This document shows, piece after piece, positions 56,979-64,000 of a stretch of 64,000 nt of DNA (the stretch's first letter is position 1; each line of letters starts with the position of its first letter). The position numbers were made by a program, and so were the translations under genes. Under the pieces are notes generated by a model that searched no databases, was not told where the DNA came from, and saw nothing but the letters and a program-made list of their open reading frames with translations. The stretch is from the NCBI GenBank assembly GCA_030613505.1, contig JAUWLW010000002.1, positions 49,424-113,423 on the forward strand, given 5' to 3'. The stretch comes from Candidatus Zixiibacteriota bacterium. Lineage in GTDB: Bacteria > RBG-13-66-14 > B26-G2 > WVWN01.

Positions 56979-58559
56979 TTGCGCGAGCGGTGGCAATATT
57001 TTTGGGTTTTGGCGGTGGCCGCCGCGGCCTTGGCCGTGGCGGCGATTTACCTTATATTCCGATCCGCCTATTATTTCCCTGACGGCATGCGGTGGGAGTT
57101 GGCGATTGCCGAACTCGGGGCACCCGCCGTATGGCATCAGCACCACCTCTTGTATAACCCGTTGGCGTTAGCTTTCCACGCGGCCTTGAGACTGTTCGGG
57201 TACGGCGGCCGCCTACTCGGCGCGATGCAGATTTTGGATGTCTTGGTAGGCGCGGTCGGGTTCGGTCTTTGTTATTTAATATTAAGGAAGGCTGAGGCGT
57301 CTCGGCCTTTAGCCTTGGCGGGGGGTTTCGCGCTCGCGTTTTCTTACGGGTACTGGGCGTACTCGTGCAACGCTGAGTGCGTGATCCTCAGTACGGTAGC
57401 CGCGATGGCCACCTTCCTTTCGGCGCAATGGGCGTCGGACGGGCGCGGTTTCGGCCGCTGGGCGTTTTGCGCGGCGGTAGCCGGCGCCGCCGTTTTAACG
57501 CACATTACCAACGGCCTACTTTTCTTGTTCCTGGTTGGGGCATACTTCATCTCGAGGCCGGAGAAATATTTGCGACGCCTGCCGGCGTTGGTCTTGGCTT
57601 ATTTATCGCCGGTGGTAGTCGCGTACTTAGCGGTTGGCGTCGGCGTTTTGGGTTACCGCGGCCCGGGTGAGCTTTGGCGCTGGGCTTTCGGTACGCCTGG
57701 CCGGACCCATTACTACATGACCTATCACTTGGTCAACGTCGCGCTCGACTTCTACGCGTTGGCCCGCAACGTCTTCGGCCTGCGTTGGATAAAAGACGTA
57801 TTGGCCGGCGGTTGGACCTGGCAGTCGTACGCGGTGGCGACCTTGATTGTATTGGGCGCGGCGGTTTTGCTCGCGGCCTTCGTGGGCGCCGTGTCGCGCT
57901 TCTCCGCCCGAGGGGCGCCGCGGCGGCAGGCGTGGCTCGCGTTGGCGTTTTTTATGCCGTACGCCGTCTTCTTCACTTTCCGCGACGCGGGCGGCACGGA
58001 CCGGTGGACGCCGCAGGCGTTCGCGCTTATTTTCTTTTTATATGCGAGTGCCGGGGCCGCGGTGCCGAAACGCTTCGGCCGCGTCGCACTATACGCGTTG
58101 CCGGTTCTATTATTCGCCGGGAACTTTTGGGGCTCGATTTACCCCGAGTCCAAGCCTGAGTACAACGAGCATTTGTCGTTCGCCAGGTTCGTGGATGACG
58201 TGACGGCTCCGGGCGACCTGGTAGTGTTTTCAGGTTTGGACGGCCTCGGGCCGGGGATATACGCCGACTACTTCGCGGGCGTCGAGACCGCGGGCATTTA
58301 TTTCGGCGCACGGAACCCCGACAACTTCAAGCGGCGGATGAACGATAAACTCGCCGCGGGCCGCGCGGTTTACGTCAGCGACGCCCGGCCGGCGACGACG
58401 TCTACCGACCTGCTCGCTCCCGGCGCGCGCGACGAATACGGCGTTACCGGCGCGGAGGCGGAGAAGCTTTTAGCGGGATACGGCTGGGAGTTCGTAGCGA
58501 CGTACGAGGGGCCACGCTACGAGCCGAGTAATTTCTGGCGGCTGGTTCCGAAAAAATAA
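56979..58559 (+). CDS. Polytopic GT39/DUF2723-like membrane protein
   Basis: The 526 residues form about ten TM helices with a C-terminal soluble domain from about 400. The extracytoplasmic first loop and motifs such as HHLLYNPLALAFHAALRLFG and SYGYWAYSCNAECVI resemble DUF2723/GT-C proteins. The TTG start at 56979 has only a weak Shine-Dalgarno. It breaks the liv operon between the binding protein and the permeases; no role in transport is evident. Confidence 0.78.
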   Translation: MRERWQYFWVLAVAAAALAVAAIYLIFRSAYYFPDGMRWELAIAELGAPAVWHQHHLLYNPLALAFHAALRLFGYGGRLLGAMQILDVLVGAVGFGLCYLILRKAEASRPLALAGGFALAFSYGYWAYSCNAECVILSTVAAMATFLSAQWASDGRGFGRWAFCAAVAGAAVLTHITNGLLFLFLVGAYFISRPEKYLRRLPALVLAYLSPVVVAYLAVGVGVLGYRGPGELWRWAFGTPGRTHYYMTYHLVNVALDFYALARNVFGLRWIKDVLAGGWTWQSYAVATLIVLGAAVLLAAFVGAVSRFSARGAPRRQAWLALAFFMPYAVFFTFRDAGGTDRWTPQAFALIFFLYASAGAAVPKRFGRVALYALPVLLFAGNFWGSIYPESKPEYNEHLSFARFVDDVTAPGDLVVFSGLDGLGPGIYADYFAGVETAGIYFGARNPDNFKRRMNDKLAAGRAVYVSDARPATTSTDLLAPGARDEYGVTGAEAEKLLAGYGWEFVATYEGPRYEPSNFWRLVPKK

Positions 58560-58713
58560 GAGGTGGGCCTCCGCCGCCGTAAGGTAGTCCCGCTCGCGGT
58601 CGCGATTATTATAACCGCCAAGATCGCGGGTATAGGCTAAGCGACCGTCGGTCCGGCCTTGAAGTCCGGGCGCCTATAGCATATTATTAGCGTATACTTT
58701 AGACGGCTTAGCG

Positions 58714-59616
58714 ATGTTCCTCCAACAGCTCATCAACGGATTGACCATAGGCGCGGTGTACGCGCTCATCGCCGTCGGCTACACGATGGTCTACGGCATC
58801 GTGGAGCTTATCAACTTCGCCCACGGCGAGATCTACATGATGGCGACGTTCGTCGCCATGACGCTCTTCCGGCTGGCGGGTTACCCGTTATGGATCGCCG
58901 CGCCGGCGGCCATCGTAGCTGCGATGATTATGGGCGTCACGTTGGAATACATCGCGTACAGGCCGCTGCGCCGGAGCCCCCGGCTGGTGGCGCTTATCTC
59001 CGCCATCGGCGCGTCGCTCTTCCTCCAGAACCTGGCGATGAAGATCTGGGGCGCGCGCCGCCAACCGTTCCTCGACGCCGAGCGGCCGCTCGCGTTCTTC
59101 CAGGTGAAGCACCAGCTCGTCGTACCGGTCCTGGGCGAGGCGACGTTCTCCAACATGCAGATAACGATACTCGGGACCGCCGCGGCGATGATGATCTTCC
59201 TGACGTTGATAGTCGGCAAGACCAAGTTGGGGCGGGCGATGCGGGCCTGCGCCCAGGACCAGGTGGCGGCGAAGCTTATGGGCGTCAACGTCGACCGGAC
59301 CATCTCGGCCACGTTCGCCATCGGCTCGGCGATGGCCGCCGTCGCCGGCATCCTCGTCGGCATGAAATACAACCAGGTGTGGCCCATGATGGGGTACATG
59401 GCCGGCCTGAAGGCGTTCACCGCGGCGGTGCTGGGCGGCATCGGCAACATGCCGGGGGCGTTCGTGGGGGGCCTCGTCCTGGGCCTGGCGGAGGGGTTCG
59501 CCGGCGCGTACATCTCATCGCTGTGGATGGACGCCATCGCCTTCGCGCTTCTGATTATCGTTTTGATCTACCGGCCCTCGGGAATATTGGGCCAGCAGAT
59601 CCCGCGGAGGACGTAG
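58714..59616 (+). CDS. livH: Branched-chain amino-acid ABC permease LivH
   Basis: This 300-residue permease of the LivH family has eight or so TM helices with the signatures NGLTIGAVYALIAVGYTMVYG, NFAHGEIYMM, and GLKAFTAAVLGGIGNMPGAFVGG (cytoplasmic coupling region). It pairs with LivM downstream. A RAYT gene with flanking hairpins separates the two. Confidence 0.95.
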   Translation: MFLQQLINGLTIGAVYALIAVGYTMVYGIVELINFAHGEIYMMATFVAMTLFRLAGYPLWIAAPAAIVAAMIMGVTLEYIAYRPLRRSPRLVALISAIGASLFLQNLAMKIWGARRQPFLDAERPLAFFQVKHQLVVPVLGEATFSNMQITILGTAAAMMIFLTLIVGKTKLGRAMRACAQDQVAAKLMGVNVDRTISATFAIGSAMAAVAGILVGMKYNQVWPMMGYMAGLKAFTAAVLGGIGNMPGAFVGGLVLGLAEGFAGAYISSLWMDAIAFALLIIVLIYRPSGILGQQIPRRT

Positions 59617-59620
59617 CCGG

Positions 59621-59666
59621 TAGCACAGACATTCCTGTCTGTGTAGCATAGACATTCCTGTCTGTG
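59621..59666 (+). repeat. Tandem REP-like hairpins upstream of the RAYT gene
   Basis: A 23-bp unit occurs twice in tandem (59621-59643 and 59644-59666) with one mismatch. Each unit contains a hairpin with stem CACAGACA / TGTCTGTG and loop TTCC (59624-59643; in the second copy the C at stem position 3 becomes T, giving a G-U pair). Confidence 0.85.
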
Positions 59667-59674
59667 TAGCCTAA

Positions 59675-60145
59675 ATGGACGCTGAAAATAACATCCCCGT
59701 TTTAAAAGTCCGCCAGCGTAACCTACCGCATTGGGAACTCGCAGGTTCAACGTATTTCATTACTTTCCGGCTTAAAAACGGACAGCTTTCGACCGAAGAA
59801 GTCGTTACGGTTTTGGAGCACGTTAAGAGGGGCGACCCGGCCTATTACGACCTGTTCGCGGCAACCGTCATGCCTGACCACGTGCACGTCGTATTGCGGC
59901 CCAAGGCCGGCGTGTCGCTTTCGCGCATTACGAAAGGGGTAAAGGGAGTGACGGCCAGGTTAATAAACGCGCGTCGGGGCCGGCGAGGCGCCTTGTGGCA
60001 AGACGAGTCGTACGACCGCATAATCCGTGACGATACGGAAATGGGAGAGAAGACGGAATATATATTTGAAAATGCTATCAAGCAGGGATTGTGCAACGAC
60101 GGGTGGGATTACGAAGGTTTTTATTTGAAAGACGGGCCTTGGTAA
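59675..60145 (+). mobile_element. REP-associated tyrosine transposase (RAYT, Y1 HUH family)
   Basis: The 156-residue protein is a Y1-type HUH transposase of the TnpA-REP group. The metal-binding pair is His69-x-His71 (VMPDHVHVVL), LWQDESYDRIIRD is the conserved C-terminal block, and the nucleophile is Tyr129 (KTEYIFENAIKQG). Such enzymes mobilise REP hairpins; they are usually single-copy and domesticated. It sits between livH and livM in the same direction, with REP-like hairpins on both sides, and appears intact. Confidence 0.92.
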
Positions 60146-60148
60146 TTA

Positions 60149-60168
60149 TACAGGCAGGAATGCCTGTA
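60149..60168 (+). repeat. REP-like hairpin downstream of the RAYT gene, inverted orientation
   Basis: Stem TACAGGCA / TGCCTGTA with loop GGAA. Its reverse complement gives ACAGGCA-TTCC-TGCCTGT, matching the upstream units but with one A-T pair changed to G-C on both arms, so the hairpin is kept. Confidence 0.85.
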
Positions 60169-60203
60169 CCACAAACGAGAAACGGTGTAGCAATAAGTTC
60201 TAT

Positions 60204-61319
60204 ATGAAGACCTTAGTCGCATCCGATCTCGAGCGCTTCGAGCGCAACGTAGGCGCGCTGCTGCAGTACCCGGTGCGGGCCGCGGCCATATTCGTCGCGA
60301 TAGGTGCGGCCGCGGGGCTGGGCCTGACGGTCCTGGACTTGCCCGTCGGCCTCGTCGCCGTTGCCGCCGCCGTTACCATCGGCTCGCTGTTGTTCGCGCG
60401 CACTAAGGTCCTCCTTGTCGTGTTCTTCGTCGTAGCGCTCGCTATAGTACCGTTCGTAGTCCGCGACCAATACTGGCTCCGCGTAATAGTGACTATCGGT
60501 ATCTATGCCGTCCTGGCGTTGGGGCTTAACGTCATCGTCGGCTTCACCGGCGTCCTGGACCTGGGCTTCATCGCGTTCTACGGCATCGGCGCTTATACGG
60601 CGGCGCTGTTGATGCTCAAGTGCGGCTGGTCGTTCTGGGCCGCGCTGCCGGTGGCGACGGCGGCCGGGGCGTTGTTGGGCGTCCTGCGCGGTCTGCCGAC
60701 GCTGCGCCTCTCCGGCGACTACCTCGCCATCGTGACGCTGGGCTTCGGCGAGATCGTGCGCCTGACGTTTAACAACTGGGTCGGTCTGACCAACGGCCCG
60801 ATGGGCCTGCGCGGCATCGAGCCGCCGACGATAGGCTCGTTCTCGTTCGGCTTCGACGCGGCGCGGGGCGGGTACATGCGCTACTACTTCCTGGTTTTGG
60901 TTCTGCTCGCGCTCGCCGTGTACGTCGCGTATCGCCTGCGGCGCTCGCGGCCCGGGCGCGCGCTGTTGGCCATCCGCGATAACGAGACCGCCGCGGCGGC
61001 GATGGGCGTACATCTTTCCAGATATAAGACGCTGGCGTACGCGCTGGGGGCGGCCTTCGGCGGCGCCGCGGGAGCGTTATTCGTTTCGTTCAACCTCTTC
61101 GTCTCGCCCAACTCGTTCGTTTTCTTCGAATCGGCGATAGTGCTGTGCATGGTGGTCGTCGGCGGTATGGGGTCCATCCCGGGCGTTATTATAGGCGCCG
61201 TTATTCTGGCGTCGTTCCCGGAGCTGCTGCGCTTCCTGGCGGGGTTCCGCTACCTCATCTTCGGCGCGTTGATGGTCGCGGTGGCGGTCTTCAGGCCGCG
61301 GGGCTTGATGCGGGCTTAG
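60204..61319 (+). CDS. livM: Branched-chain amino-acid ABC permease LivM
   Basis: This 371-residue permease has LivM landmarks: NVIVGFTGVLDLGFIAFYGIGAY, LRLSGDYLAIVTLGFGEIVR, NWVGLTNGPMGLRGIEPP, and the coupling region with GGMGSIPGVIIGAV. The first 90 residues are an N-terminal extension with helices, as in LivM. It completes the permease heterodimer with LivH. The expected ATPase genes livG and livF do not follow; the next gene is unrelated. Confidence 0.94.
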   Translation: MKTLVASDLERFERNVGALLQYPVRAAAIFVAIGAAAGLGLTVLDLPVGLVAVAAAVTIGSLLFARTKVLLVVFFVVALAIVPFVVRDQYWLRVIVTIGIYAVLALGLNVIVGFTGVLDLGFIAFYGIGAYTAALLMLKCGWSFWAALPVATAAGALLGVLRGLPTLRLSGDYLAIVTLGFGEIVRLTFNNWVGLTNGPMGLRGIEPPTIGSFSFGFDAARGGYMRYYFLVLVLLALAVYVAYRLRRSRPGRALLAIRDNETAAAAMGVHLSRYKTLAYALGAAFGGAAGALFVSFNLFVSPNSFVFFESAIVLCMVVVGGMGSIPGVIIGAVILASFPELLRFLAGFRYLIFGALMVAVAVFRPRGLMRA

Positions 61320-61330
61320 CTTTTTAGAGT

Positions 61331-61359
61331 TTGACACGCCTTCGGCGATATTATAGAAT
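61331..61359 (+). promoter_or_regulatory. Promoter of the SecD-like/SecD pair
   Basis: TTGACA (61331-61336), 17 bp, TAGAAT (61354-61359). This separates the secD operon from the liv genes. Confidence 0.65.
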
Positions 61360-61379
61360 TCTGGAGCCGAAAGGCCGCT

Positions 61380-62357
61380 ATGGTTAAAAAACTGGCTTTT
61401 TTTATTTTAACGGCCGTTCCGTTGGCCTGGGCGTCGGGCTTGCCGGAAACGTACGTCCCGACGCCGGCGCCCAAACCGAAGGCTAAGCCCCCCGAGGTTG
61501 AGAAAAAGCCGCGGGTAGAGAAGCCGAGCGTCCGCGTCCCCGGGGCCGAGCTGTACGACGTGCGCGTCGTCCTGGCCGGGGGCGGCGTGGCCGAGACGGA
61601 CGTCCCGGCCGCAACGGCGAAGTTATTGCCGATTCTCGAGCGGCGGGCGTCGCAGCTCGCGCGGCGGCACACGCTCGAGCGGGGCCCGGGCGAGGCTCGG
61701 ATAACGGTCGAGCTCTTCGGTTGTCCGGACCCGGCGCGGGCGCTCGAGATCCTGACGGCGCCGGGCCTGTTGGAGCTGCAGGCCGTGGCGGAGCGCGACT
61801 TGTTCGTCGACACGCTGGCCGCGGCGGGGTGGCCTGTCGACCGGCTCTTGCCCTACGAACACGGCGACGTGATATTGGTTGCCGCGTCGGACCGCGAGGA
61901 TGTGGCGGAGACGCTTCGGGCCGCGCTCGAGCCGGGCGAGAGGGTATTTTGGACCCGGAGGCTCGAGGCCGAAGAGGGTGACGTCTACAAGGCGGCGCTA
62001 GCGACCGGCGACGGCATGGCCGTCACGAGCGCCGTGGATGCCGCGGTAGTAACCGGCGCGGGCGGCGAGCCGGAGGTCTACTTCGACCTGAGCGAGCGCG
62101 ACGGTACAATTTTCTCGGGCCTTACGGCCCGCCACGTCGGCGAAGCGCTCGCGGTGGTGTTCGACGACGAGCTGTTCTACACGGCTCGCGTGAAAGAGCA
62201 GACTTACAGGAGCGGCCGGATAATAGGCGAGCTCGACGAGGCGCGCGCCGCGGACATCGCGCTGCTGCTGTCGTCCGGTTCGCTGCCGGCGACGCTGACG
62301 CCGCTCGAGTATTACGTGGACGGCGAGAGCCGCCCGATACCGCAACCGTCGAAATAA
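61380..62357 (+). CDS. Stand-alone secreted protein related to the SecD periplasmic domain
   Basis: The 325-residue protein has a signal peptide (residues 1-18), a Pro/Lys-rich linker (about 24-52) and two domains. The second (about 215-315: GEPEVYFDLSERDGTIFSGL, RHVGEALAVVFDDELFYTARV, RSGRIIGELDEARAADIALLL, SGSLPATLTPLE) aligns in order with the P1 head region of the SecD encoded next door. It has no transmembrane translocon part. It may assist or regulate SecDF or be a dedicated chaperone. Confidence 0.82.
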   Translation: MVKKLAFFILTAVPLAWASGLPETYVPTPAPKPKAKPPEVEKKPRVEKPSVRVPGAELYDVRVVLAGGGVAETDVPAATAKLLPILERRASQLARRHTLERGPGEARITVELFGCPDPARALEILTAPGLLELQAVAERDLFVDTLAAAGWPVDRLLPYEHGDVILVAASDREDVAETLRAALEPGERVFWTRRLEAEEGDVYKAALATGDGMAVTSAVDAAVVTGAGGEPEVYFDLSERDGTIFSGLTARHVGEALAVVFDDELFYTARVKEQTYRSGRIIGELDEARAADIALLLSSGSLPATLTPLEYYVDGESRPIPQPSK

Positions 62358-62380
62358 CCGCTTCCCGGAGGTAACCAGCT

Positions 62381-63982
62381 TTGCGTTATCGCACCGTCTT
62401 ACGCGCGACCTTAATCATAGTCGTCGCCGTCCTGGCGTTACTCTACGTCTGTCCGACGATCAACTTCTATCAATGGTGGCAGGACGAGTACGAGGAGGAC
62501 CATTTCGCACTCAATTGGCCCGGCGGGTACGAGACCGAGTTCCCGTCGTGGCTCGCGCCCGTCGGCCGGGTCTTGCCTAAGCGGCCTATTAAACTGGGCC
62601 TGGACCTCAAGGGTGGGATATACCTCATTTACGAGGTCGACGAGACCGGCCTCTCCGACAAGGAGCTCCGCGACGCCGTCAACTTGACGGTCGAAATAAT
62701 CCGCAAGCGCGTCGACGAGTTGGGCGTGGCGGAGCCCGAGATCCAGAGCGAGGGCCGCAACCGCATCGTCGTCAAATTGCCGGGCATCAAGGACCCGGCG
62801 CGGGCCAAGGAACTCATCGGCACTACGGCGCTATTGGAGTTCAAGCTCGTCAATCCCGCCGACGCGCTGTATAAGTTGATTCAGGAGTGCGACAGGATTA
62901 AGGCCGAGGAGGCCGCCGGTGGCAAGTACGTCGCGCTGGGCGACAAACTCCAGACCATCCGCGGCGACACCGTCTTCTACGACGACGACTACGAGTGGGT
63001 AAAGGAGGCCTTCGCCGCCGCGGCCGAGACGGGGCTCGTTCCCGACGGGTGGATGGTTGTGTACTCCAACGCCGTGCGGGCCGAGGGTGACGAGACGTAC
63101 GTCGCGCTGGGCGGCGACTACCGGTCCGTCTACCTGGTGACCGAGGAGACGCCCATCACCGGGAAGTACTTGCGCAACGCCCAGATGGCGTACGACCAGT
63201 ACGGCCAGCCCAACGTCGAGTTCACGTGGAACAGCGAGGGGGCCCGCATCTTCGGCGATTTGTCCGGCGCCCACATCAAAGAACGGCTCGCCATCCTGCT
63301 CGACGGCTTCGTCCAGTCGGCGCCCGTCATCCAGTCGCGCATTACGACCCGCGGCGAGATAACCGGCAACTTCTCGAGCGAGGAGGCGTCGGACCTGGCG
63401 CTCGTCCTCCGCTCGGGCGCGCTGCCGGCCAAGCTGTGGCAGATCCAGGAGCAGGTCGTCGGGCCGTCGCTGGGCCGCGACGCCATCCGCAACGGCGTTA
63501 TCGCCATGCTCGTGGCCTTCGTCGTCATCATCTTTCTGACGGTGTTCTACTATCACCTCGCCGGCATCGTCGCCGATATGGCCCTTCTCTTCAACCTCGT
63601 TATAGTCGTCGCCGTTATGGTCCTGCTGCACGCGACGCTCACGCTGCCGGGCATCGCCGGCCTGATACTCTCGGTGGCGATGGCCATAGACGCCAACGTC
63701 CTGATATACGAGCGAATAAGGGAGGAGCTGCGGGCCGGGAAGACGGTCAAGGCCGCGGTGGATACCGGCTACCGCCGCGCCTTCCTGACGATTTTCGACT
63801 CCAACGTAACCACCGTCATCGCCGCGGTTTTCTTGTACCTCTTCGGCACCGGGCCCGTGCGCGGCTTCGCCGTAACGCTCACCATCGGTATCCTGGCGTC
63901 GATGTTCACCGCCATCGTCGTCACTAAATCCGTATTCGACTTCTTCACCGACCGGCGGGTTAAGAGGCTATATATCGGCTAA
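62381..63982 (+). CDS. secD: Protein translocase subunit SecD
   Basis: SecD with SecF uses the proton gradient to pull exported proteins out of SecYEG. The 533 residues show TM1, the large periplasmic P1 domain (LGLDLKGGIYLIYEVD, RKRVDELGVAEPEIQSEG, PNVEFTWNSEGARIFGDLS), the conserved LRSGALPAKL, and five C-terminal TM helices with IAGLILSVAMAIDANVLIYERI. The TTG start at 62381 is preceded by GGAGGT at a good distance. The gene is complete; secF is expected just past the right edge. Confidence 0.95.
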   Translation: MRYRTVLRATLIIVVAVLALLYVCPTINFYQWWQDEYEEDHFALNWPGGYETEFPSWLAPVGRVLPKRPIKLGLDLKGGIYLIYEVDETGLSDKELRDAVNLTVEIIRKRVDELGVAEPEIQSEGRNRIVVKLPGIKDPARAKELIGTTALLEFKLVNPADALYKLIQECDRIKAEEAAGGKYVALGDKLQTIRGDTVFYDDDYEWVKEAFAAAAETGLVPDGWMVVYSNAVRAEGDETYVALGGDYRSVYLVTEETPITGKYLRNAQMAYDQYGQPNVEFTWNSEGARIFGDLSGAHIKERLAILLDGFVQSAPVIQSRITTRGEITGNFSSEEASDLALVLRSGALPAKLWQIQEQVVGPSLGRDAIRNGVIAMLVAFVVIIFLTVFYYHLAGIVADMALLFNLVIVVAVMVLLHATLTLPGIAGLILSVAMAIDANVLIYERIREELRAGKTVKAAVDTGYRRAFLTIFDSNVTTVIAAVFLYLFGTGPVRGFAVTLTIGILASMFTAIVVTKSVFDFFTDRRVKRLYIG

Positions 63983-64000
63983 GGCGCGGCGCGGCCTTCC

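Noticed and set aside
58563-58640. A 25-codon hydrophobic GTG frame (MGLRRRKVVPLAVAIII start) after the gene ending at 58559
   Set aside because: It has AAGAG upstream but no conservation evidence; it may be a random open frame or a remnant of a membrane protein.
1-64000. CRISPR array, toxin-antitoxin, restriction-modification or phage defence cluster
   Set aside because: No regularly spaced repeats, nuclease-helicase pairs or small toxin genes are visible; the window reads as core and envelope genes apart from the RAYT element.
1-64000. tRNA or rRNA genes
   Set aside because: I looked for T-loop-like GGTTCRAnYCC stretches with acceptor stems and found none; the GGTTCAAATA near 11091 lies in coding sequence with no cloverleaf.

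Overview
The window is 64 kb of GC-rich (roughly 60% or more), densely coded bacterial chromosome with no tRNA, rRNA or CRISPR array that I can see. The cell is Gram-negative in build: it has an outer-membrane barrel protein, RlpA, a heptosyltransferase-type GT9 enzyme, many lipobox lipoproteins and AsmA. Respiratory potential shows as an octaheme hydroxylamine-oxidoreductase-like cytochrome, a tetraheme metallophosphatase fusion and a NosR-like flavin/iron-sulfur membrane protein. No protein pins down a phylum. The mix of divergent housekeeping genes, frequent GTG and TTG starts and many membrane glycosyltransferases suggests an uncultured candidate-phylum bacterium, which is inference.

Layout. 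1-2900: a truncated secreted protein gene, then an SOS cassette (lexA, a small unknown gene, a Y-family polymerase) whose promoter holds an unusual palindromic operator. 2875-5305: two MFS exporters on the minus strand. 5398-13200: NosR-like protein, then AsmA, DsrE, FtsE and FtsX, then a CBM9/DUF5916 barrel protein. 13243-17922: a cytoplasmic histidine kinase with seven tandem GAF domains. 18245-23778: aldehyde dehydrogenase, then a run with a toroid-fold protein, a UbiA-type phosphoribosyltransferase-like enzyme, a UPF0104 membrane protein, a PilZ protein and RlpA. 23781-34765 (minus): peptidases M20 and M29, HutI, transporters, an alkaline-phosphatase-fold membrane enzyme, lipoproteins and glycosyltransferases. 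34897-40228: purine permease, DUF2723-TPR protein, KsgA, ManC. 40283-45835: cytochrome/metallophosphatase fusion, GHL10 hydrolase with SPOR, and a GT39-TPR protein from a divergent promoter pair. 45906-53949: zinc-ribbon protein, HAO-like cytochrome, then a disturbed cluster of secreted proteins with a frameshifted DUF1028 gene and a partial tandem duplication. 53974-61319: chemoreceptor and a branched-chain amino acid ABC transporter (binding protein, LivH, LivM) without its ATPases and interrupted by a RAYT transposase with REP-like hairpins. 61380-63982: a stand-alone SecD-head-like protein and SecD; SecF would lie beyond the edge.

The most informative non-coding signals are well-formed promoters (-35/-10, 17-18 bp spacer) placed so close to start codons that four genes should be leaderless or nearly so (5305 minus, 5398 plus, 43021 minus, 43107 plus), the lexA operator exactly filling a promoter spacer, and REP-like hairpins with compensatory base-pair changes on both sides of the RAYT gene.
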